Part shown: positions 33,145 through 41,835 of the stretch, piece by piece | Layout of the letters: every line of letters begins with the position of its first letter | How positions within the stretch are numbered: the first letter of the stretch is position 1 | Notes under the pieces: generated by a model | The model's input: only the letters and a program-made list of their open reading frames with translations | Database searches by the model: none | What the model was told of the DNA's origin: nothing | Source of the DNA: Dictyobacter arantiisoli | Lineage (GTDB): Bacteria; Chloroflexota; Ktedonobacteria; Ktedonobacterales; Ktedonobacteraceae | Length of the DNA stretch: 52,338 bases | Reading direction: 5' to 3' | Assembly: GCF_008326305.1 (NCBI RefSeq) | Contig: NZ_BIXY01000050.1 | Location: forward strand, 1-52,338 | Program-made: the position numbers and the translations under genes

Positions 33145-34158
33145 ATGGAACTTGGAATGATTGGTATTGGCCGCATGGGCGCCAATATGGCCCAGAGACT
33201 GGTACGTGATGGTCATAAAGTTGTTGGTTATGCCCGTACAGCCAAAACTGTACAGGATCGCGTAAACGAAGGCGCTATCACAAGCGGCGCAACTTCACTG
33301 GAAGACGTAGTCAAACAGTTGAGCGAGCCCCGCATCCTCTGGTTAATGGTTCCAGCCGCCTCGGTTGATGACACCATTGCTCAATTGCTGCCACACCTCT
33401 CTCCCAATGACATCATCGTCGATGGTGGTAACTCTCACTATCAGGACGACATCCGTCGTGCCGAAGAGCTGAAAAAGCATCAGATCCACTACGTTGACTG
33501 CGGTACCAGCGGCGGCGTCTGGGGCCTGGAGCGCGGCTATTGTGAGATGATCGGTGGCGAAGACGAAATCGTTGCTTATCTCGATCCTATCTTCAAGAGA
33601 TTGGCCCCTGGTGTTGAGGCTGCTGGCCGCACAGAAGGCCGCACAGGCGAGCCCACCACAGCTGAGCAGGGCTACCTGCACTGCGGACCTCACGGTGCCG
33701 GTCACTTCGTGAAAATGGTCCACAATGGCATTGAGTATGGTCTGATGGCTGCTTATGCCGAGGGTCTCAACGTTCTGCGCCATGCCAACATTGGTAAAAA
33801 ACAACACCTGGTTGATGCTGAGACAGCCCCTGTCCAGAATCCAGAGCACTATCAGTACGACATGAACCTCGCGGACATCACCGAACTGTGGCGCCGTGGT
33901 AGCGTTGTGAGCTCCTGGTTGCTCGATCTGTCCGCTCATGCTCTCATGCAGAGCCCAGATCTCAGCAACTTCAACGGTCGTGTCGCTGACTCTGGTGAGG
34001 GTCGCTGGACCGTCAAGGCTGCTATCGACGAGGGCGTTCCAGCCCACGTTCTGAGCGCCGCTCTCTACGACCGCTTTGAGTCCCGCAATGAGGCAGAGTT
34101 CGCCAACAAGATCCTGTCTGCCATGCGCTTTGAGTTCGGTGGTCACCACGAGCGCTAG
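33145..34158 (+). CDS. gnd: 6-phosphogluconate dehydrogenase, decarboxylating (short form)
   Basis: A 337-residue NAD(P)-dependent dehydrogenase. The N-terminal Rossmann domain starts MELGMIGIGRMGANMAQRLV (GxGxMG), with YARTAKT after beta2. DGGNSHYQDD and GTSGGVWGLERGYCEMIGG are the substrate-binding motifs; GHFVKMVHNGIEYGLM supplies the catalytic Lys. Length and motifs fit the short GndA-type enzymes. Reaction: 6-phosphogluconate to ribulose 5-phosphate and CO2 in the oxidative pentose phosphate pathway. The start at 33145 fits the family and has AAAGGAC upstream; the frame extends 40 codons upstream with no family match. A strong terminator follows. Confidence 0.93.
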   Translation: MELGMIGIGRMGANMAQRLVRDGHKVVGYARTAKTVQDRVNEGAITSGATSLEDVVKQLSEPRILWLMVPAASVDDTIAQLLPHLSPNDIIVDGGNSHYQDDIRRAEELKKHQIHYVDCGTSGGVWGLERGYCEMIGGEDEIVAYLDPIFKRLAPGVEAAGRTEGRTGEPTTAEQGYLHCGPHGAGHFVKMVHNGIEYGLMAAYAEGLNVLRHANIGKKQHLVDAETAPVQNPEHYQYDMNLADITELWRRGSVVSSWLLDLSAHALMQSPDLSNFNGRVADSGEGRWTVKAAIDEGVPAHVLSAALYDRFESRNEAEFANKILSAMRFEFGGHHER

Positions 34159-34246
34159 TTGTTTCCCAGGCCAGGTCAGGCCATATGCAAACACGGAAAC
34201 AGGTTTACGCATAAGTAGATAGGGATCTTTAATTTCAACTACGAAA

Positions 34247-34296
34247 GCAGCCCGACCGCTTCTCCAGCAGGGATGAAGCGGTCGGGCTGCTTTTTT
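34247..34296 (+). terminator. Intrinsic terminator of gnd
   Basis: A perfect 16-bp stem GCAGCCCGACCGCTTC (34247-34262) / GAAGCGGTCGGGCTGC (34275-34290) with a 12-nt loop, followed by six T (34291-34296). Confidence 0.93.
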
Positions 34297-34394
34297 CGCC
34301 AGGGGTCCCGCCATAAAAACCCCTCAAAATTCCTCATCGCTCTTCATTGCCAGGGAACCCACTCGACATCACTGAACGAAGGTCTGCATGGCAG

Positions 34395-34772
34395 CTAGGC
34401 ACGTCTGGGAAGTTGCTGAAATGACCAGCGATTGCCATCTGGATCGCTAAAATGGGCGAAATCTCCCCAGGGCTGCACATCAATCTCACTGATATCCACG
34501 CCCCGTTTCACCAGTTCTTCTCGGACAGCTCTCACATCCTCGACCACCAGGAGACCACCCTCGAGTGATCCAGGCTGCATTTTGGTAATACCCACACCGA
34601 ATGCAATGGAACAGGCCGAACCAGGAGGGGTCAATTGAACAAAACGCAGATTCTCGTTGACCTGGTGGTCATGGTCTGCGTGAAAGCCGATCTTCTCGGT
34701 ATAAAAAGCCTTTGCGCGATCAACATCTGTGACAGGTACGATAGCCAGTTCAAGTTTCATTTGCATGGTCAT
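34395..34772 (-). CDS. VOC-superfamily (glyoxalase-fold) protein
   Basis: A 125-residue protein with the paired beta-alpha-beta-beta-beta modules of the vicinal-oxygen-chelate fold. The first module starts LELAIVPVTDVDRAKAFYTE; the second contains VEDVRAVREELVKRGVD and ends FSDPDGNRWSFQQ, the usual VOC closing motif with a metal-ligand-type position. Members include glyoxalase I, dioxygenases and antibiotic-sequestering proteins; the substrate is unknown here. The start is set at 34772 because GAGGAG lies 6 nt upstream of this ATG and within the longer frame. It is a single-gene unit between gnd and the cysteine desulfurase. Confidence 0.88.
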   Translation of the reverse strand: MTMQMKLELAIVPVTDVDRAKAFYTEKIGFHADHDHQVNENLRFVQLTPPGSACSIAFGVGITKMQPGSLEGGLLVVEDVRAVREELVKRGVDISEIDVQPWGDFAHFSDPDGNRWSFQQLPRRA

Positions 34773-34905
34773 CGTTTTCTCCTCTTCATTCATGCTTAAC
34801 TGTTTCTTCTGTTCTCAGTATACGCTGAAAGGAGGACAAAATCGACCCTCTTTTTTTTCGGATTCCACAATCTTCTTGACGAATGGTACGCTAGACCCAT
34901 CCATA

Positions 34906-34951
34906 GGATCTCTCTCCCCGACAGAAAAGGTGTTCAAAGGGAGAGAGATCC
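34906..34951 (-). terminator. Hairpin after cysteine desulfurase gene
   Basis: A perfect 13-bp stem GGATCTCTCTCCC (34906-34918) / GGGAGAGAGATCC (34939-34951) with a 20-nt loop, 25 nt downstream of the desulfurase stop. No strong U-tract follows, so it may be a weak terminator. Confidence 0.6.
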
Positions 34952-34976
34952 ACAGACTCCGCGGGTTCCCATAAAG

Positions 34977-36152
34977 CTAGCTTTCGCGCTTCTCCCGAAG
35001 ATCATGGATGGTTTGTGCCAGTAGATCGGCGGCCTGATCGACTTCGCCTTCGCTGGACCAGCGTCCCAACGAGAGACGCAGTGCTCCCAGGGCACGCTCA
35101 CGCGAGCAACCCATAGCGGTTAATACCGGCGATGGATCGGTCTGACCGGCGTGACAGGCCGAGCCGGTGGAACTGGCAATACCAGGTGTGGCGGCCAGAA
35201 CCGCTTCGCCAGCGACACCATCGATGCTGATATTCAGCGTATTCGGCAAGCGGTCGGTGGGATGTCCATTGAGATGGGTAGCATGTGGCAGGGCAACTTC
35301 GAGACGTTGTTGCAGGCGATCCCGCAATTTTTGCAGCCGGGCTTGAGTGCTCGGAAGTTGTTCTTCCGCCAGCACAGCTGCCGTGCCCAGCGCCACAATA
35401 AAGGCAATATTTTCAGTACCAGCCCGCAATCCTCCCTCCTGTCCACCGCCATAGAGCAACGGCTCAACCTGCAAGCCACGGCGGATATAGAGCGCGCCGA
35501 TCCCTTTGGGGGCATAGAGCTTATGGCCGGCTACTGTCAGGAAATCCACTCCTAACGCGCCTACATCCACCGGGATCTTGCCTACCGCCTGCGAGGCATC
35601 GGTATGCAAGAGCACACCATGGCGCTTCGCGATTCGGGCCAGCTCACCAATCGGCTGGATCGTGCCCGTCTCATTATTGGCATACATAATCGAGATTAGC
35701 GTTGTCTGCTCCTCAAGCGCCGCCTCTACCTCAGATGGATTGACCAGTCCATATTTATCAACCGGTAGATAGGTCACGCGAAAGCCATGGAAGCGGGCCA
35801 GCGCCTTACAAACATTCAAGACCGCTGGATGTTCGCTAACCTGCGTAATAATATGATTCCCATGGAAGCGATTCGCCAGCGCCGCCCCTCGAATCGCCAG
35901 GGCATTGCTCTCAGAACCACAACCGGTAAAGACCAACTCGGATGGGATACAACCAAGGAGATGAGCCAGCTGAGCACGAGCCGTCTCCATCGCCTCATGC
36001 GTCTGCCGCGCATACGCGTGGGTGCTTGAAGGATTGCCAAAGTAGGTTGTCAGATACGGTGTCAAAGCATCCACCACAGCAGGATCAACCGGCGTCGTCG
36101 CATTATAATCGAGGTAAATCGGACCATTTCGCAAACCAGGATGAGTTTTCAT
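34977..36152 (-). CDS. Cysteine desulfurase (NifS/IscS family)
   Basis: A 391-residue fold-type I PLP enzyme. YLDYNATTPVDP at the N-terminus, SEHPAVL with the PLP-stacking His, and HKLYAPKG with Lys211 as the Schiff-base residue. The active Cys is Cys333 in STGSACHAG, on the mobile loop. The spacing fits class I NifS/IscS enzymes. Reaction: cysteine to alanine with transfer of sulfane sulfur for Fe-S clusters, tRNA thiolation or thiamine. No IscU or MnmA gene is next to it. The glutaredoxin gene lies about 260 bp upstream on the same strand, but the terminator in between argues against one operon. Confidence 0.93.
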   Translation of the reverse strand: MKTHPGLRNGPIYLDYNATTPVDPAVVDALTPYLTTYFGNPSSTHAYARQTHEAMETARAQLAHLLGCIPSELVFTGCGSESNALAIRGAALANRFHGNHIITQVSEHPAVLNVCKALARFHGFRVTYLPVDKYGLVNPSEVEAALEEQTTLISIMYANNETGTIQPIGELARIAKRHGVLLHTDASQAVGKIPVDVGALGVDFLTVAGHKLYAPKGIGALYIRRGLQVEPLLYGGGQEGGLRAGTENIAFIVALGTAAVLAEEQLPSTQARLQKLRDRLQQRLEVALPHATHLNGHPTDRLPNTLNISIDGVAGEAVLAATPGIASSTGSACHAGQTDPSPVLTAMGCSRERALGALRLSLGRWSSEGEVDQAADLLAQTIHDLREKRES

Positions 36153-36350
36153 TGCAAACCCCTTCCATCTCTCTTTGACAAGAGCAACATTCTGCTATCT
36201 CTATCAACAGTACCATATTTCGCCAGAGCACTCCCACCTCAATTATAACCACAATCCTATCACCCAAACGACCATTTGGGATATAAATAAACATGCAGGA
36301 TTTGGTACAAATGATTAATGATGATTAATGGGGGAGGCACATAAAAATAT

Positions 36351-36386
36351 CCCTCGGCTATCTGGAATCGGGTGGATAACCGAGGG
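36351..36386 (-). terminator. Intrinsic terminator of the glutaredoxin gene
   Basis: CCCTCGGcTAT (36351-36361) pairs with ATAaCCGAGGG (36376-36386), one mismatch. On the minus strand the stem is followed by ATATTTTTAT, 30 nt after the glutaredoxin stop. Confidence 0.75.
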
Positions 36387-36416
36387 ATTGTGGTTTGTTT
36401 AGGATGCGGAGCTGGC

Positions 36417-36698
36417 CTATTTGACGAGGTTGGGAAATTTGGCAGACAGGGCACGCGCATCGGGTTCTACCAGGATTGAGTTGTCCGGGAAGACAATAGT
36501 GGGCACAGACTGTCGCCCATTGTTGAGCTTAACGACATAAGCGGCAGCTTCGTCGTTCTGCTCGATATCCACATAGTCATAAGCCACCCCGTGGGAGTCT
36601 AACCAGCGCTTCGCAAAGTGACAATCCGGGCACCAGCTTGTCGCGTAGACGACGATTTTCTGCTCCCCCTGCGAGGTCTCGTTCGTTGTATCAGCCAT
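36417..36698 (-). CDS. Glutaredoxin-like protein (mycoredoxin type)
   Basis: A 93-residue thioredoxin-fold protein. VYATSWCPDCHFAKRWLDSH carries the CPDC redox motif at the start of helix 1. QSVPTIVFPDNS has the cis-Pro loop, and LVEPDARALSAKFPN the C-terminal helix. CPDC/CPWC-type short glutaredoxins include actinobacterial mycoredoxins, which reduce mixed disulfides with low-molecular-weight thiols; the thiol partner here is unknown. The ATG at 36698 is chosen because AAGGAG lies 7 nt upstream; the frame extends 8 codons further. Single gene with its own terminator. Confidence 0.88.
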   Translation of the reverse strand: MADTTNETSQGEQKIVVYATSWCPDCHFAKRWLDSHGVAYDYVDIEQNDEAAAYVVKLNNGRQSVPTIVFPDNSILVEPDARALSAKFPNLVK

Positions 36699-36867
36699 AT
36701 ATCGCTCCTTTTCATGAATCAAATTGTAAATAATGATTTCACTTTCTATCTTTGAAACACATATGTTCAGCCACTTATTCCAACAGCAAACCGGCTCTCC
36801 GTCCTTGCGGGTAATGGTGGTGCTGACGTTGATCCGTCGGATAACAAACGTAGTGGGATAATAAGAA

Positions 36868-36897
36868 AGCCTGCATTCGTATAGATAAATGCAGGCT
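36868..36897 (-). terminator. Terminator of the geranylgeranyl-reductase-like gene
   Basis: AGCCTGCATT (36868-36877) pairs perfectly with AATGCAGGCT (36888-36897). On the minus strand it is followed by TTCTTATTAT, 16 nt after the stop codon. Confidence 0.72.
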
Positions 36898-36913
36898 CTG
36901 CTGTGGATTGGGA

Positions 36914-38155
36914 TTAAGCATGGACGCCGGCAGGTTTGTTGATGCGTTCGAGCATTTTGTCGAGGAAGCGTTTGCCTCCTGTGGCGATAAGGGAGGGATT
37001 GCGCGCGAGTATTCCCATGACAAGGCTGGCGTTAAAGTCGCCTCGCAGGGCTTGTGCGGCCTGCGCGGGGGTCAGGCGCTTCAGAAGATCAATCGAGCCG
37101 TCCCATTGGGCGTCACTATAGGCGGCGATGTGCTTATTGATCATATAGGCGATATCCATATCGCGTCCGAAGCGGCTACGCCAGCGCTGATCGAAGCGCG
37201 CGAGATAGGCTTCCGAAGTGTCACCAGCTTTGATGGCTTCGGCGGCGGTTTCGCCCGCCATTTGACCGGAGTAGATGGCGAAGCGGATACCTTCACCGAC
37301 CAGGGTTGAGCCATGTCCACCGGAATCGCCAGCCAGGAGCAGTCCATCGCGCGAGAAGCGCGGTAGCGCACCCTCGGATGGGAAGAGTCCTGTGTGGAAT
37401 TCTAAGGGGCTCGCGCCCTTGAAATGTCCCTCTAAGCGTGGGATATCATGAATGATGCGATCCAGATACAGACGGGCATCCTTATCGTTATCGGGATGGA
37501 TCACACCAGTACCGACACGGACACGTCCTTCGCCATGTGGGAAGATCCAGGCATAGCAGTTGGGGGCCCACTCGCTCCCGACCAGCAGAAAGATCTCATC
37601 CTGGGGATAATTGGGCGCATAGAGATCATATTCCGCACCAAAGCCATAGCGCTTAAAGGCATCTCCCATGTCTGTACGCACACCGATATGGCGCGAGAAG
37701 CCAGAGGCATCAATCGTCACATCGGCCCGCACGGTGATACGCTCGCTTAAATGATCTTTGGCCGTGACGCCGAGAATGCGTCCATCCTCAAATAATGTCT
37801 GCTCTACGGTATGCTTGACGCGCACTTCAGCACCCGCCGCCACTGCCCGCGACGCCAGATGCTGGTACAGGCCACGAATATCAACGACACACACCACTTC
37901 CGGAGTATAGTGGAACGCGGCCTCACGGTGTGGACTGATGAAATACACTGTTTTCACAGGATGATACAGATGCGCGGGAATCTTCAACGCCTGCATATCT
38001 TTCACCCAGGTTCCACCGCTGGTATGAATGGGATAGCCAATCTCTTTTTGACGCTCTAATACAAGGGTGCGGACACCTTGCTTTGCAGCCGCTTCCGCCG
38101 CCGCCAGGCCAGCAGGTCCACCACCCACTACGAGCACATTATAATCGTCTGACAT
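36914..38155 (-). CDS. Geranylgeranyl-reductase family FAD-dependent oxidoreductase
   Basis: A 413-residue flavoprotein. The Rossmann GxGxxG is YNVLVVGGGPAGLAAAEAAA at the N-terminus with LERQKEIG at the end of beta2. DASGFSRHIG and LLLAGDSGGHGSTLVGEGI form the second FAD motif (GD), and the PHGEGRVRVGTGV segment matches the GGR family as well. Members saturate geranylgeranyl chains of (bacterio)chlorophyll, archaeal lipids or menaquinone. Here the neighbouring gene (broken by an IS element) is CrtA-like, which hints at isoprenoid or carotenoid modification. The exact substrate is unknown. It was probably expressed alone; about 195 bp separate it from the CrtA-like remnant. Confidence 0.87.
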   Translation of the reverse strand: MSDDYNVLVVGGGPAGLAAAEAAAKQGVRTLVLERQKEIGYPIHTSGGTWVKDMQALKIPAHLYHPVKTVYFISPHREAAFHYTPEVVCVVDIRGLYQHLASRAVAAGAEVRVKHTVEQTLFEDGRILGVTAKDHLSERITVRADVTIDASGFSRHIGVRTDMGDAFKRYGFGAEYDLYAPNYPQDEIFLLVGSEWAPNCYAWIFPHGEGRVRVGTGVIHPDNDKDARLYLDRIIHDIPRLEGHFKGASPLEFHTGLFPSEGALPRFSRDGLLLAGDSGGHGSTLVGEGIRFAIYSGQMAGETAAEAIKAGDTSEAYLARFDQRWRSRFGRDMDIAYMINKHIAAYSDAQWDGSIDLLKRLTPAQAAQALRGDFNASLVMGILARNPSLIATGGKRFLDKMLERINKPAGVHA

Positions 38156-38351
38156 GGAAGTCCTTCTTTAGGAGATTTGATGCACCCAGGCATGGCTCTT
38201 GCCGCCCGGTCCTCACACACAGAATGATTGCGGGAACGACGGTCAGAGGAATGCCGGTTCTCGCTTTTATTGACGTTAGTATAGTCGAACTACTGGCGAC
38301 TGTCTACTGTACCCGACCATTGAAGCAGCCACGGATAATCCTACTAGATAG

Positions 38352-38493
38352 CTACTCAAGGAAGGCGACAAGCGGATCGACGCCATCCCAGGTGCCGTGG
38401 GATGCTACGGGACGAAAACGCGCAAAAAATTCTTCGCGATACCAGTGCTCCTGACGTGTGCGTCGAATCACCTCTACATGTGGCGTGGCTCCT
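38352..38493 (-). pseudogene. CrtA-like monooxygenase gene, 3' part (IS-interrupted)
   Basis: This segment encodes the C-terminal 46 residues, [13 protein letters not shown] then [20 protein letters not shown] and the end. It continues the protein begun at 40829-40237. The two parts are separated by the IS200/IS605 element. Joined, they give 244 codons plus stop with the reading frame intact across the junction (FAYQGATPH). The RTRxxxWYxExxFARF pattern is typical of the CrtA/spheroidene monooxygenase-like family. Confidence 0.85.
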
Positions 38494-38502
38494 TGACCTA
38501 CT

Positions 38503-38524
38503 CCCCACGCCTGAAGGGCGGGGG
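38503..38524 (-). repeat. Right-end subterminal hairpin of the IS element
   Basis: CCCC-A-CGCC pairs with GGCG-GGGG around a TGAAG loop, with a single bulged A. Foot of the IS right end; also inside the expected 3' end of the TnpB guide RNA. Confidence 0.75.
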
Positions 38525-38535
38525 ATTCTCCCCCC

Positions 38536-39714
38536 TCACGAGGAGAGTCTTCCTGCTTCATTGAGAACTGCCTCCGCCCCTTTCGAGGTCGCAGGTCTTA
38601 CGTTCTCTCCACAGGCAGCTACGACTGCGAGTCCCGCAGCCAAGATATTATGCGCGGCGTTGATGTCTCGATCATGGCAGACGCCGCACGCTGGACAGAC
38701 CCACTCTCGCACGTCAAGGGTGAGGCTGTCTAACGTGTACTCACAAGCACTACACGTCTTGCTGCTGGCTTCCCAGCGATCAATGATGACGACGCTACGC
38801 CCATACCATGCCGCTTTGTATTCCAGTTGCCGACGGATTTCGCCCCATCCCACATCACTGATCGCCTTCGCAAGGCAGTGGTTCTTGAGCATGCCAGCGA
38901 CGTACAAGTCTTCCAGGCAGATCACTTGGTTCTCGCGTATCAGTCTGGTGGTGACTTTGTGCTGGTAGTCGCGCCTTGTGTCGGCAATCCTGGCATGCAG
39001 ACGAGCAACCTTGCGCCATGCTTTGTCGCGGTTCTTACTGCCCTTTTTCTTCTTCGCATGCCTCCGCTGAACGCGGGCTAACTTCTTCTCGTAGCGATGG
39101 AAGTGTTTGGGATTCGCAATGGTCTCCCCGTCGGAGGTAATGAGCAAAGATGTGAGCCCCAAATCCACTCCGACGACCTTCTCTGTCATGGGAAGAGGTT
39201 CAATCCACTCGTCAACCAGCAGCGAAATGAAGGAGCGCCCTGCAGGGTCTTTGGAGACCGTGACGCTAGAGATGCGTGCATTCTCTGGCAGGGGACGCGA
39301 CCATACGATATCGAGGGGGTCCTTTTGCTTGGCAAGGATGAGCCTCCCATCGCGCCACGTAAAGGCGTTGTCAGTATAGGTCGCACTCTGTCCTTTGTGT
39401 TTCTTTTTGAAGGTGGGATACTTGGCGCGGCCCTCAAAAAAGTTTTTGTAGGCGCTGTCCAGGTGGCGCAACGCCTGTTGCAAGGGGACACTGCTCACAT
39501 CTCTCAGCCATGCCATCCCTTTCTCTTGTTTGAGGGCGGTAACGGAGGCACTCAATTCTGAGGTCTTGATTTTGCGCTGGTGATCGAAGTAGGCACGTTT
39601 CCTGGTTGCGAGAGCAGAGTTGTACACGAAGCGGCAACAGCCGAACGTTTGCGCGAGATTACGCGCCTGTTCGTTGGTTGGGTAAAAGCGGTACTTGTAT
39701 GCCCTTTTGACCAC
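38536..39714 (-). CDS. tnpB: TnpB RNA-guided endonuclease / IS605 OrfB
   Basis: A 392-residue TnpB protein, ancestor-type of Cas12. The N-terminal OrfB helix-turn-helix part begins [20 protein letters not shown]. The split RuvC nuclease is complete: Asp184 (VGVDLG), Glu268 (ICLEDL) and Asp350 ([10 protein letters not shown]). The zinc finger is Cys321/Cys324 and Cys340/Cys343. All key residues are present, so it should be active as an RNA-guided nuclease that helps retain the element. The start is GTG at 39714, 1 nt after the TnpA stop; the longer frame to 39759 overlaps tnpA. The guide RNA would come from the right end. Confidence 0.95.
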   Translation of the reverse strand: MVKRAYKYRFYPTNEQARNLAQTFGCCRFVYNSALATRKRAYFDHQRKIKTSELSASVTALKQEKGMAWLRDVSSVPLQQALRHLDSAYKNFFEGRAKYPTFKKKHKGQSATYTDNAFTWRDGRLILAKQKDPLDIVWSRPLPENARISSVTVSKDPAGRSFISLLVDEWIEPLPMTEKVVGVDLGLTSLLITSDGETIANPKHFHRYEKKLARVQRRHAKKKKGSKNRDKAWRKVARLHARIADTRRDYQHKVTTRLIRENQVICLEDLYVAGMLKNHCLAKAISDVGWGEIRRQLEYKAAWYGRSVVIIDRWEASSKTCSACEYTLDSLTLDVREWVCPACGVCHDRDINAAHNILAAGLAVVAACGENVRPATSKGAEAVLNEAGRLSS

Positions 39715-39715
39715 G

Positions 39716-40114
39716 TTACTTGCCTTTCTGGCTTTCCACGTAGCGTCTGACGGTTTCAATCGTCACTCCCCCTGTGGTTCCAATGTAGTAACTATTCGTC
39801 CACAGGCTTGGAAGCTTCTTTTTGAGTTCAGGAAATTCTGCTCGCAACTGATGAGCAGTCGCCCCCTTGACAAATTTCACCAACCGATGAATACCAAACT
39901 GAGGATCACACCCTACCAGCAGATGAATGTGAGCGGGCATGACCTCTACCTCCACGAACTCCTGTCCCCATTTCTCGACACATTCATGGATGAGGACTTT
40001 GAGCCGCTCATCAATAGGTGATGTGAGGACTTTGCGGCGATATTTGGGACACCAGACCACGTGATAGTGGCAGTTAGAGGTGATATTTGAATTGCTCCTA
40101 ACGACTGCCTTCAT
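39716..40114 (-). CDS. tnpA: IS200-type Y1 transposase TnpA
   Basis: A 132-residue HUH single-strand transposase. The metal-binding HUH motif is AHIHLLVG (His62, His64) and the catalytic Tyr is Tyr125 in VRRYVESQ. The start HYHVVWCPKYRRKVL is typical of the family. It cuts and rejoins single-stranded ends carrying the subterminal hairpins, without target duplication. It is followed by tnpB with a 1-nt gap, so the two are co-transcribed. Full length; all key residues present. Confidence 0.95.
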   Translation of the reverse strand: MKAVVRSNSNITSNCHYHVVWCPKYRRKVLTSPIDERLKVLIHECVEKWGQEFVEVEVMPAHIHLLVGCDPQFGIHRLVKFVKGATAHQLRAEFPELKKKLPSLWTNSYYIGTTGGVTIETVRRYVESQKGK

Positions 40115-40201
40115 GCAAAGATTATCGCATGGAACAGTAGTTCGTGCAAGAGTTAATTATTCTCTGCCTCCCTATCCTCCTCAAAAGGACTCGCTTCTAT
40201 C

Positions 40202-40221
40202 CCCGTGCCTGAAGGCACGGG
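40202..40221 (-). repeat. Left-end subterminal hairpin of the IS element
   Basis: CCCGTGCC (40202-40209), loop TGAA, GGCACGGG (40214-40221): an 8-bp perfect stem at the TnpA side of the element, 15 nt inside the deduced border. Confidence 0.85.
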
Positions 40222-40236
40222 TTTTACGCTCGGTTA

Positions 40237-40829
40237 TGATAAGCAAAACTGGTCACCGCTGGCAAGGATTTCCATACACTCACGGTCGCTTGATACAAGA
40301 ATGGTGCCTCGCCCACGCCCACCGAATTCAACAATTCCTCCTGCTGCAATAACTGTTCCGCCACCGCCGGAACCGCATCCAAAAAGGCCCGCACCTTACG
40401 CGGATAGAGGGAAGCGCGCGTCAAAATAATCCATGGACCCGTTGGTGGAACGGGAGCCGAGGTGAAATCCCCGAGAGGATCAGCACCGCCCCATTTGCCA
40501 TGCCAGCGCACGGGCACCATATGCACCGTCCAGGCTTCCTCGGAGTGAAGTTGGATACGCCGCATCACATGGGATTGCTCCTCAAAGCGGCGCAGATCGG
40601 CCAGCGAGCGCCAGACGGTGAAGAGCGCATAGCGCTGCAAATCCGGGTGCGGATCAAAGACGCGCCCCCGTCCCACGCCCAGTAGACGCCAGAAACGCAA
40701 GCCAGGCGTTCGCATCAACGGCCAGCGATCCAATCCCAGATGAGCCAACTCTTGTAGACGACGCTGACGTGGATACTGTGCCAGCGTAAAAGCCACCACA
40801 GGTTCATGATCATCAAGCCACATATACAA
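40237..40829 (-). pseudogene. CrtA-like (spheroidene monooxygenase-type) gene, 5' part, interrupted by IS
   Basis: About 197 residues of a CrtA-like protein: FTLAQYPRQRRLQELAHLGL, then LRFWRLLGVGRGRVFDPHPD, then RYALFTVWRS and RASLYPRKVRAFLDAVPAV. Reading through into the IS adds only a few foreign residues before a stop. The remaining 46 residues are at 38493-38352. CrtA-type heme monooxygenases oxidise carotenoids, but homologues are widespread in non-phototrophs with unknown roles. The gene is inactive here unless the element leaves, or unless the truncated form is stable. Confidence 0.85.
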
Positions 40830-41061
40830 TCAATCTACTTCCCAAACGAAATATCTATTCCATCTCGCCATTATCGTCTATAGGGCGATCCAGAGGAAAC
40901 GCATGGGTAAGGGACGCAAAGCACTGACATATCTGAAAACATTGCTCAATCCATTCTATCAGTATTGCGTCCCACCACACAAGAGCTGGCTTCAGGGGCT
41001 AATGCAGTTCCCTTTCAATCCTTCCTGGCACAAAGCGCATTTGCCAAACCCGAGCAGCCTA

Positions 41062-41835
41062 TCATTTCGTTGGGATCTGAATGAAGGGGACCCCATTGGT
41101 TGAGCTCGGCAATTTGCCATCCCATTTCTGTATTGCTAAGAAATGCAGATATGCGTCCGTCAAACTTCCTGAAGATTGCAGGATTTTTTGGGAGTCGGCC
41201 TGGCCTTTTGCCTGAATCAAAGCGGTTGTTGCTTCAATTTGTGCTTTCTCTTTGTTTTGCTCCGCTATAGTCTTTTGTTCGATAGCATCATTAAATGCTT
41301 GCGAAAAGGCAAAATTCACGATATTGAAATCATCAACGGCAATATCATATTTCGCAAGCCGAGTACCTAATTCATTAAAAGCAAGCTGTTTGACCTTTTC
41401 TCGCTGAACAATCAAGTCGGCAGCCGTAAATTGTGATGTGGTAGATTTAAAGGCTTCTTGCATTGCGGGAGCAATAATTCTATCAATATAGTCTTCACCA
41501 ATATTTTGATAGACATCCACCGCCTTTTCCCCGCGTAAATGGAAGTTAAGTGCAATAGTTGATGTGACTGATTGCAAGTCTTTAGAAGCCGCTAAAGCCA
41601 CAACCTGTTCTTTTTGTGTTCTTGTTTCCATTGCATAGACATTTTCAAAGACAGGGATTTTTAGAACAAAGCCAGGATCGACCACACGATTGACCGCACC
41701 AAAGGTTGTAGTAACACCAACATGACCAGCATCCACAATCGTCCATGCCCCGATGCCTGGAATAAAAGTGATCACAGCCAGGAGAATGAGGATACCAAGT
41801 AATACGCTCCGTATTCCAAAGACATTCCTGTTCAT
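41062..41835 (-). CDS. SPFH/prohibitin-family membrane protein
   Basis: A 257-residue protein with one N-terminal transmembrane helix (about residues 9-31) followed by a Band-7/SPFH domain (about 34-190: VDAGHVGVTTTFGAVNRVVD, then DPGFVLKIP, and the TRTQKEQ segment). A coiled coil rich in Ala, Glu, Gln and Lys follows (about 190-225). Prohibitin/stomatin-type proteins form membrane rings that organise microdomains or protect membrane proteins from proteolysis. No partner NfeD or FtsH gene is adjacent. A purine-rich GAAGAGAGAGGG ribosome binding site precedes the ATG. It is a single-gene unit. Confidence 0.9.
   Translation of the reverse strand: MNRNVFGIRSVLLGILILLAVITFIPGIGAWTIVDAGHVGVTTTFGAVNRVVDPGFVLKIPVFENVYAMETRTQKEQVVALAASKDLQSVTSTIALNFHLRGEKAVDVYQNIGEDYIDRIIAPAMQEAFKSTTSQFTAADLIVQREKVKQLAFNELGTRLAKYDIAVDDFNIVNFAFSQAFNDAIEQKTIAEQNKEKAQIEATTALIQAKGQADSQKILQSSGSLTDAYLHFLAIQKWDGKLPSSTNGVPFIQIPTK

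Larger units (their letters stand above)
38494..40236 (-). mobile_element. IS200/IS605-family insertion sequence (TnpA + TnpB)
   Basis: A 1743-bp element, apparently complete, with an intact Y1 transposase and an intact TnpB. The subterminal hairpins are 40202-40221 (CCCGTGCC TGAA GGCACGGG) near the left end and 38503-38524 near the right end, as expected. Boundaries are deduced from the restored reading frame of the host gene. A 3-nt TGA (plus strand) at both borders makes the exact cut ambiguous by 3 nt. There is no target duplication, as for this family. Orientation: tnpA first, minus strand. Confidence 0.9.

Noticed and set aside
40903-41103. 66-residue open frame on the plus strand between the CrtA-like and SPFH genes
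   Set aside because: No family pattern or good ribosome binding site; overlaps the 3' end of the SPFH gene on the other strand.
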